19,907 nucleotides of DNA, taken from contig DCAE01000128.1 in NCBI GenBank assembly GCA_002311385.1, forward strand, positions 8,657 to 28,563, in the 5' to 3' direction. Numbering within the stretch: the stretch's first letter is position 1; every line of letters starts with the position of its first letter. The stretch is from Dehalococcoidia bacterium UBA1141 (lineage in GTDB: Bacteria > Chloroflexota > Dehalococcoidia > Lucifugimonadales > UBA3495). Made by a program: the position numbers and the translations under genes. Shown piece after piece: positions 16,031-19,907 of this stretch. A model generated the notes under the pieces. It did not search any database, was not told the origin of the DNA, and was given only the letters and a program-made list of their open reading frames with translations.

Positions 16031-16615
16031 TCAGCCGCCAGCTCCAAACTGTTGCAGGGCCAGCCGGATGCGTTCATCAACGGTGAGTTCTGAACTACGG
16101 TCCAGGTTGTTTACAGCTTGGCGGGCTTCGCTGGGAGAGTATCCCAAGGCGGTTAACGCAGCCACCACATCACCGTCATCGCCAGACTGGCTGGGCACCG
16201 ACTCCAATTGATGGTCGGCCAGCTTGCCCTTTAACTCCAAGACAATGCGTCCTGCGGTACGGCGGCCAACACCCGGAGCATCGGATAGCGCCGCCACGTC
16301 CTCCGCCGAGATAGCCTCATATATCCGGGCAACGCCCAAAGAAGACAACAATGCTAAAGACAGACGGGGCCCGATGCCGGATACGCTGTTCAGCATTCCA
16401 AAAAGTTCCAGGGAGTTTTGGGTATTGAATCCGTAGAGCACCGGTTGCTCGTTTTGCATGCGGAGTTGCGTATGCAAGCTAACGGCATCCCCTATCGAGC
16501 CCAGTTCACCGATGGCCGTAGACGGCACGAATACTTGCAGCGACACCCCGCCAACCTGTATGTGGACCCAGTCTGGGCCGACCGCAGCCAGAATTCCCCG
16601 CACGCCGACTATCAC
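16031..16615 (-). CDS. ruvA: Holliday junction DNA helicase subunit RuvA
   Basis: 194 residues. Domain I is the OB fold (MIVGVRGILAAVGPDWVHIQ). Domain II has two helix-hairpin-helix motifs, NSVSGIGPRLSLALLSSLG and SDAPGVGRRTAGRIVLELKG, that grip the junction. A short linker (about 135-148) leads to domain III (VVAALTALGYSPSEARQAV), which contacts RuvB. The start is GTG at 16615; it follows the ruvC stop by three bases. RuvA targets the RuvB motor to Holliday junctions. ruvB is not next to it here; uvrB is. RuvB must be encoded elsewhere. Confidence 0.96.
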   Translation of the reverse strand: MIVGVRGILAAVGPDWVHIQVGGVSLQVFVPSTAIGELGSIGDAVSLHTQLRMQNEQPVLYGFNTQNSLELFGMLNSVSGIGPRLSLALLSSLGVARIYEAISAEDVAALSDAPGVGRRTAGRIVLELKGKLADHQLESVPSQSGDDGDVVAALTALGYSPSEARQAVNNLDRSSELTVDERIRLALQQFGAGG

Positions 16616-16618
16616 TGG

Positions 16619-17140
16619 CTATCTCTCCGAGCCTGGGGATATTTCCCGTCCCAAAACATCGGCGGCATGCTCCTGCATCAAATGGCAGAGACATATCGAA
16701 AGAGCGTCCGCTGCGTCTGCCGGAGGAATCTCGGTTAAGCCCAAGGTGGCGGTCACGCTCTGTTGCATCTGCTCTTTGGTGGCTGCGCCATAGTTGGCAA
16801 CGGCCAACTTTACTTGGGCTGGGCTGTAGGTGAAAACTGGAATTCCTGCGCTTGCGGCGCCAATCAGCACCAAAGCTTGGGCTTGTCCCACAGCAATCGC
16901 CGGGCCGATAAACTGGCGCTCGCCTTTGCCGACGAAAGGCTGCTCCACGGCAACGGCGGCGGGGTCAAAAATGGCTATCATGTTAAGGATGTGGGTATGC
17001 AACTGGTAGAGCCGCTGCTCTATGGGCATCTTGCTGGGCAGCGAAACCACTCCGTAATCAACCGGGCTTGGTTGTGTCCCCGAGGACACGACAGCGTATC
17101 CCATGTGTTGGGTTCCGGGATCAATACCAAGTACCAGCAT
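16619..17140 (-). CDS. ruvC: Crossover junction endodeoxyribonuclease RuvC
   Basis: 173 residues from ATG 17140 (MLVLGIDPGT). A GTG three codons upstream (17149) is open, but GGGGAG sits eight bases before the ATG and runs into that GTG, so the ATG is the start. The four acidic catalytic residues of the RNase H-like fold are visible: D7 (GIDPGT), E66 (VEQPF), D142 and D145 (ADAADALS). RuvC resolves Holliday junctions by paired nicks. It follows yebC by 45 bases and precedes ruvA by three, the common yebC-ruvC-ruvA order. Confidence 0.96.
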   Translation of the reverse strand: MLVLGIDPGTQHMGYAVVSSGTQPSPVDYGVVSLPSKMPIEQRLYQLHTHILNMIAIFDPAAVAVEQPFVGKGERQFIGPAIAVGQAQALVLIGAASAGIPVFTYSPAQVKLAVANYGAATKEQMQQSVTATLGLTEIPPADAADALSICLCHLMQEHAADVLGREISPGSER

Positions 17141-17185
17141 GTAGCCCACTCCCCACCGTCACGGCTTGGTTACGTTAATCAAAGT

Positions 17186-17950
17186 TTAAGACGACTCTTG
17201 GTACCTTTCGAGGACTTCCGCAGGGAAGTCGGCATTGGTGTAGGCCTTTTGGATATCGTCCAGTTCTTCCAGAATATCCAGTAACTTCAAAGTCTGTTCC
17301 GCAGCGGTTTCGTCAAGGGTGATGGTTGTTTTGGGGACCATCGAAAGTTCTGCCGATTCAGGCTTGATGCCCTCAGCCTCTAGAGCTCCACGTATATTGA
17401 AGAGTTGCTCCGGAGAGGTGAAAATTTCCAGGATACCGTCTTCTAATTTGACGTCGTCCGCACCTGCGTCAATGGCCACCAGGCTCAACTCCTCTCCCTT
17501 TTCCTCATCGGCCATCTCTACGGTAATCAGGCCTTTGGACTCGAAGTTCCAGGCCACGCATCCGCTTTCCCCAAGGTTGCCGCCACACTTGTTGAACGTG
17601 GAACGAACGTCGGCAGCGGTGCGGTTGCGGTTGGGAGTCAATGCTTGGAGCAGAATCGCTCCACCGCCCGGGCCGTAACCTTCGTAGGTGATTTCCTCCA
17701 ACTGCTCACCACCATCTCCATCCCCACTGGCCCGCTTAATCGCCCTAGTGATGTTATCCAAAGGCATGTTGCTGCTCTTGGCTTTTTCCACGGCCAGACG
17801 CAGGCGGAAATTCATATCCGGGTCACCGCCACCTCCCTCTCTTACCGCCAAGGCGATGTCACGGCTCAGTTTGGTGAACATAGCGCCTCTTTTAACGTCT
17901 GCTACGCCTTTTTGGTGCTTGATTGTTGACCATTTAGAGTGACCTGACAA
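17186..17950 (-). CDS. yebC: YebC/PmpR family protein (TACO1-like)
   Basis: 254 residues from TTG 17950, giving the canonical MSGHSKWSTIKHQKG. A GTG three codons upstream (17959) is in frame, but it directly abuts the AGGAGG; the TTG is eight bases from that AGGAGG and fits both spacing and family N-termini. The acidic surface stretch and the blocks YEGYGPGGGAILLQALTPNR and NKCGGNLGESGCVAWNFE are family hallmarks. YebC proteins were first described as transcription regulators; work on TACO1 and bacterial YebC points to a role in translation of difficult sequences, such as proline runs. It heads the yebC-ruvC-ruvA operon, with a promoter at 18087-18115 and a leader of about 130 bases. Confidence 0.95.
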   Translation of the reverse strand: MSGHSKWSTIKHQKGVADVKRGAMFTKLSRDIALAVREGGGGDPDMNFRLRLAVEKAKSSNMPLDNITRAIKRASGDGDGGEQLEEITYEGYGPGGGAILLQALTPNRNRTAADVRSTFNKCGGNLGESGCVAWNFESKGLITVEMADEEKGEELSLVAIDAGADDVKLEDGILEIFTSPEQLFNIRGALEAEGIKPESAELSMVPKTTITLDETAAEQTLKLLDILEELDDIQKAYTNADFPAEVLERYQESS

Positions 17951-18086
17951 TTTGGACACCTCCTGAATGGAGTTTCGCTAGTTTGCAAATGATCGATGCC
18001 GGGAAGAATGTTGAGCCTAGGTAAGTAGACTCATGGGTAGATGAATTCTAATGCGTCGTTAGCCAGTCTGACTCAGGGTTAGCTTG

Positions 18087-18115
18087 ATTTTAGCACTGGG
18101 TCGAAAATGGGTCAA
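18087..18115 (-). promoter_or_regulatory. Sigma-70-type promoter of yebC-ruvC-ruvA with direct repeat
   Basis: On the minus strand, TTGACC (18115-18110), a 17-base spacer, TAAAAT (18092-18087). The -35 and half the spacer are covered by two adjacent 11-base copies (TGGGTCGAAAA 18097-18107 and TGGGTCAAAAA 18108-18118, plus-strand reading). This arrangement could be an operator. It lies just past the rimM stop codon, which separates the two transcription units. Confidence 0.7.
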
Positions 18116-18121
18116 AAATCG

Positions 18122-18718
18122 CTATCTGAGTCCGTCGGGGAGCCTCACCACCATCACACCGTCACTCAAGCGAATCTCGCGTATGACGCTGGCCAAGGCT
18201 GGGATTAGGATTTCGCCAGAGCCGCCAGATGTTACGTAAACGTCGTTGCTGCCCGTCTCCAGAATCTCACTGACGCTGCCCAAGTCTTCTCCCTGTTCGG
18301 TCTGTACCTTCAGTCCCACAATCTGATAATGGAAATATTCGCCCTCGGGCAGATGGGACGCCTCAGACTCCGGCACGGTCAAATCTTCACCCAAGAGATT
18401 TTTGGCCGAGCTTTCCGAGTCAAGTCCTTGAAGTTGTAGAATGATTTGGTCGCCGGATGCGTTGGCTTTGCGGGAAGGGCCAGATGCGCCGGACTTGTGT
18501 GATTTGAACGTGGCCGGTGATGAGGATGATATTTCGTAGGGCTGGTCAAGTATGTAGATAACGCGGCCGGTGTTGAATCTTTCAGGAACTTCGCTGAGAA
18601 TTACTGCCCGGATGCCTCCCGCCATGCCATGAGTGCCGACAATCTTTCCGACTATGATTGGCTCCACGCCGGACTGGGACAGGTGGGATTTAGGGTGTTG
18701 AGACGGGGAATCTGTCAA
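18122..18718 (-). CDS. rimM: 16S rRNA processing protein RimM
   Basis: 198 residues with a TTG start (18718). The first 20 residues are a polar tail; the RimM N-terminal domain begins at IIVGKIVGTHGMAGGIRA (21-38), and ERFNTG follows. The PRC-barrel domain begins near YFHYQIVGLKVQTEQGEDLG and ends LIPALASVIREIRLSDGVM. Between the two halves of the N-terminal barrel, about 62-90, is a Ser/Lys-rich insertion (SSSSPATFKSHKSGASGPSR) not typical of short RimM. RimM helps assemble the 30S head around ribosomal protein S19. It is third in rpsP-khpA-rimM; trmD and rplS, the usual next genes, are absent here. No stronger Shine-Dalgarno-backed start is visible. Confidence 0.93.
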   Translation of the reverse strand: MTDSPSQHPKSHLSQSGVEPIIVGKIVGTHGMAGGIRAVILSEVPERFNTGRVIYILDQPYEISSSSPATFKSHKSGASGPSRKANASGDQIILQLQGLDSESSAKNLLGEDLTVPESEASHLPEGEYFHYQIVGLKVQTEQGEDLGSVSEILETGSNDVYVTSGGSGEILIPALASVIREIRLSDGVMVVRLPDGLR

Positions 18719-18768
18719 TGCATATCCAGAGAGGCAAATGTTCCGTGGTTTCGCCGGTTCGCCGAAGG

Positions 18769-18996
18769 TCAGACGATTTCGAGGACTGCGTGGGTACCGT
18801 CTTTCACCGCCGCCACCCTAAGTAATACTCGCATGGCTTGAGCTACACGCCCTTGCCGCCCAATCACTTTGCCCTTGTCCTCGGCGGCAACCTCTAATCG
18901 GAGCACTATTCGCCCTTCCTCAACGGACTCGGTGACCACAACCGCATCTGGGTCACTGGCCAACGAACAGGCGATGTACTCGATTAGTTCTTTCAT
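18769..18996 (-). CDS. khpA: KH-domain RNA-binding protein KhpA
   Basis: 75 residues. It is a single type II KH domain with the RNA-binding GRQG loop at 46-49 (KVIGRQGRVAQAMR). It starts with MKELIEYIACSLASDPDAV, the standard KhpA N-terminus. Its ATG overlaps the rpsP TGA by four bases (ATGA), so translation is coupled. KhpA, often with KhpB/Jag, binds many RNAs and affects cell division and envelope in Gram-positives. Position between rpsP and rimM is the conserved one. Confidence 0.95.
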   Translation of the reverse strand: MKELIEYIACSLASDPDAVVVTESVEEGRIVLRLEVAAEDKGKVIGRQGRVAQAMRVLLRVAAVKDGTHAVLEIV

Positions 18997-19505
18997 TCTT
19001 CGGAGGCCTCGCCAGACTCTTCCGCAGCGGCGTCAGGTTCTTCTGCTGGAGCTTCGGCAGGAGTCTCAGGAGCATCCTCTTCGGCAGGAGCTTCTTCTGC
19101 AGGGGCTGGGGCTTCTTCCTCTGCGGGGGCTTCGTCCGCAGGGGCATCTTCAACCACTGCGGCTGGCGTGGCCGTGGTTGTTACGGTTGGCGCTTCGGGA
19201 GGAGCCTCAACTGCGGTCGCCGAATCGCCAGATTTGCTGGTAACGTTGCTGAACTCTTCCGTTCGCTGGAATAATCCGCTTTTATCCAAGATGCGGGCCA
19301 CAGCATCGGAAGGCTGAGCGCCTTGGGAAAGCCAATGGCCAGCTCTGTCTTCTTTTAGCGTGATTGCAGGGGGGTCTGCCATTGGGTCGTAGTTTCCAAT
19401 CCATTCCAGGTAGGCACCGTCTCGTGGTGATCTAGATTCCGCCACCACGATTCTATATGACGGATTTCCTTTTTTTCCTACCCTTCTTAGCCGAATTCGT
19501 AGCAT
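18993..19505 (-). CDS. rpsP: Ribosomal protein bS16 with long acidic Ala/Pro/Glu tail
   Basis: 170 residues from ATG 19505 (MLRIRLRRVGKKGNPSYRIV). A GTG four codons upstream is open but sits within the ribosome-binding region; GGGAG lies just before the ATG. The bS16 core ends at about 82 (LDKSGLFQ), the length of the whole protein in E. coli. Residues 83-170 are an extra low-complexity tail, strongly acidic and made of repeated APAEE-type units from 118 on (APADEAPAEEEAPAP and so on). bS16 is needed for 30S assembly. The tail is likely disordered and exposed. It heads rpsP-khpA-rimM, with a near-consensus promoter 42 bases upstream. Confidence 0.95.
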   Translation of the reverse strand: MLRIRLRRVGKKGNPSYRIVVAESRSPRDGAYLEWIGNYDPMADPPAITLKEDRAGHWLSQGAQPSDAVARILDKSGLFQRTEEFSNVTSKSGDSATAVEAPPEAPTVTTTATPAAVVEDAPADEAPAEEEAPAPAEEAPAEEDAPETPAEAPAEEPDAAAEESGEASEE

Positions 19506-19546
19506 GTATTCTCCCACACGCCCTCTGCGGATCGTGCGCTAGGGCG

Positions 19547-19575
19547 ATTTTAAGCCGAGGGTAGGCGGTTGTCAA
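19547..19575 (-). promoter_or_regulatory. Sigma-70-type promoter of rpsP-khpA-rimM
   Basis: On the minus strand, TTGACA (19575-19570), 17-base spacer, TAAAAT (19552-19547). The -35 is perfect and the -10 has one mismatch. The start would be near 19540, about 35 bases before the rpsP ATG. It is the strongest promoter match I found in the window. Confidence 0.8.
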
Positions 19576-19591
19576 TCTCCGGAGCCGCCTA
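19562..19591. promoter_or_regulatory. Inverted repeat around the rpsP -35 box (operator candidate)
   Basis: TAGGCGG (19562-19568) and CCGCCTA (19585-19591) are a perfect 7-base inverted pair with 16 bases between, and the -35 box lies inside. The arm centres are 23 bases apart, roughly two helical turns, suiting a dimeric DNA-binding protein. It is upstream of the transcription start, so it is not an RNA hairpin of the rpsP leader. Confidence 0.5.
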
Positions 19592-19603
19592 TCGCATAGC
19601 TGG

Positions 19604-19638
19604 AAAACAAAAATAAAACCCCTGGACGTGCAGGGGTT
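19604..19638 (-). terminator. Intrinsic terminator on the minus strand, upstream of rpsP
   Basis: Perfect 8-base stem AACCCCTG/CAGGGGTT (19638-19631 with 19624-19617) around the loop CACGTC. It is followed on the minus strand by a T-rich tail, TTATTTTTGTTTT (to 19604). It ends a transcript arriving from the right, before the rpsP promoter begins. The plus strand has no T-run after the hairpin, so it is one-directional. Confidence 0.85.
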
Positions 19639-19742
19639 CCATTGCCAGATTTGGTGGCTGCAAAGGCGTTGGGAATTCACGTTATTCCTCTAAGGACCCG
19701 CCTTTGGGCCAGTATATTAAATTTGAAATAATGACTGTTTTG

Positions 19743-19907
19743 AAAAAACCATCGGGCCCAGCCACTGCCGTTTAAGACGCCCTAAGATAACCGGGGTTAC
19801 GAGGGGCGATGGTAGACATTGGTCTGGGCCCGACGAACGGGTTCTCGTTTTAAAGAAGGTCTTTAGGAGACGATCACCTCGTCGTGTCCAGACAGATGCC
19901 TACCATC
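19743..19907 (-). ncRNA. Structured non-coding region with mutually exclusive helices, identity unknown
   Basis: No convincing gene covers 19506-19907. In its right part the sequence folds heavily. Helix A: GATGGTAG (19808-19815) with CTACCATC (19900-19907), continuing through 19822-19836 with 19879-19893, and a small apical hairpin near 19850-19866: a rod of about 100 bases. Helix B: CGCCCT (19778-19783) with AGGGGCG (19802-19808), and TAACC with GGTTA inside. Helix C: TCGGGCCCAG (19752-19761) with CTGGGCCCGA (19824-19833), perfect; or ACCATCG (19748-19754) with CGATGGT (19807-19813), perfect. C shares bases with A. On the minus strand the C arm is followed by six Ts (19748-19743). It does not match tmRNA, RNase P, SRP RNA, 5S, tRNA or T-box consensus that I know. 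The strand is inferred from the T-runs. A repeat element is the main alternative. Confidence 0.4.

Noticed and set aside
17141..17149. GTG 17149 as the ruvC start, and GTG 17959 as the yebC start
   Set aside because: In both cases the Shine-Dalgarno sequence abuts the GTG and is eight bases from the next in-frame start, which also gives the family N-terminus.
19453..19680. Minus-strand ORF of 75 codons with GAGG before a GTG and a Trp-Gln-Trp stretch just before the terminator, like a trp attenuation leader peptide
   Set aside because: The frame runs on through the terminator, the rpsP promoter and into rpsP; no stop lies near the hairpin; no tryptophan gene follows. The Trp codons are probably chance, though a short translated leader cannot be ruled out.
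19808..19907. Rod-like fold as SRP RNA, 6S RNA, tmRNA or RNase P RNA
   Set aside because: The SRP GGAAG tetraloop region, tmRNA tRNA-like ends and RNase P conserved core are not found. A 6S-like central bubble is not evident, although the left arm could extend beyond the window.

Overview
The window is ordinary bacterial chromosome at about mid-50s percent GC. It is dense in housekeeping genes and has no phage, integrase, transposase, CRISPR array, rRNA or tRNA that I can recognise. The gene mix suggests Chloroflexota, most likely a Dehalococcoidia/SAR202-like lineage: rplU-rpmA-rpmE-DUF1385, an orphan response regulator with a degenerate receiver, a thiolase-like/DUF35 pair, and radical SAM genes. 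This placement is inference from gene content and protein style, not a phylogeny.

Layout. (1) 1-3282, plus strand: the C-terminal part of a radical SAM protein; a thiolase-fold enzyme that lacks the thiolase Cys and His signatures; its usual DUF35 zinc-ribbon/OB partner; a REP-like inverted repeat; and a small HAD-fold protein. (2) 3358-5527, minus strand: rplU-rpmA-rpmE followed by a DUF1385 membrane protein. (3) 5731-11029, plus strand: a FakA-like kinase, a DegV/FakB fatty-acid-binding protein, and recG joined to degV by a TGATG overlap. (4) 11150-11818, minus strand: an OmpR-type regulator with an incomplete receiver pocket. (5) 12107-13803, plus strand: a DUF1445 + DUF4392 pair, a two-gene version of the fused animal D-glutamate cyclase. 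(6) 13811-17950, minus strand: uvrB, then yebC-ruvC-ruvA upstream of it, with no ruvB beside them. (7) 18122-19505, minus strand: rpsP-khpA-rimM, translation and ribosome maturation. (8) 19506-19907: the rpsP promoter with an inverted repeat around its -35 box, an intrinsic terminator for an upstream minus-strand transcript, and a highly structured non-coding stretch whose helices are mutually exclusive.

Promoters of the form TTGACa-N17-TAxxAT can be read in front of rplU, DUF1445, yebC and rpsP. Several carry short direct or inverted repeats on or next to the promoter. Start codons were revised for rpmE, fakA, ruvC, yebC, rpsP and the HAD gene on the basis of Shine-Dalgarno position and family N-termini. 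The most unusual parts are the structured region at the right edge, the thiolase-like enzyme with a rebuilt active site, and the split D-glutamate cyclase operon.
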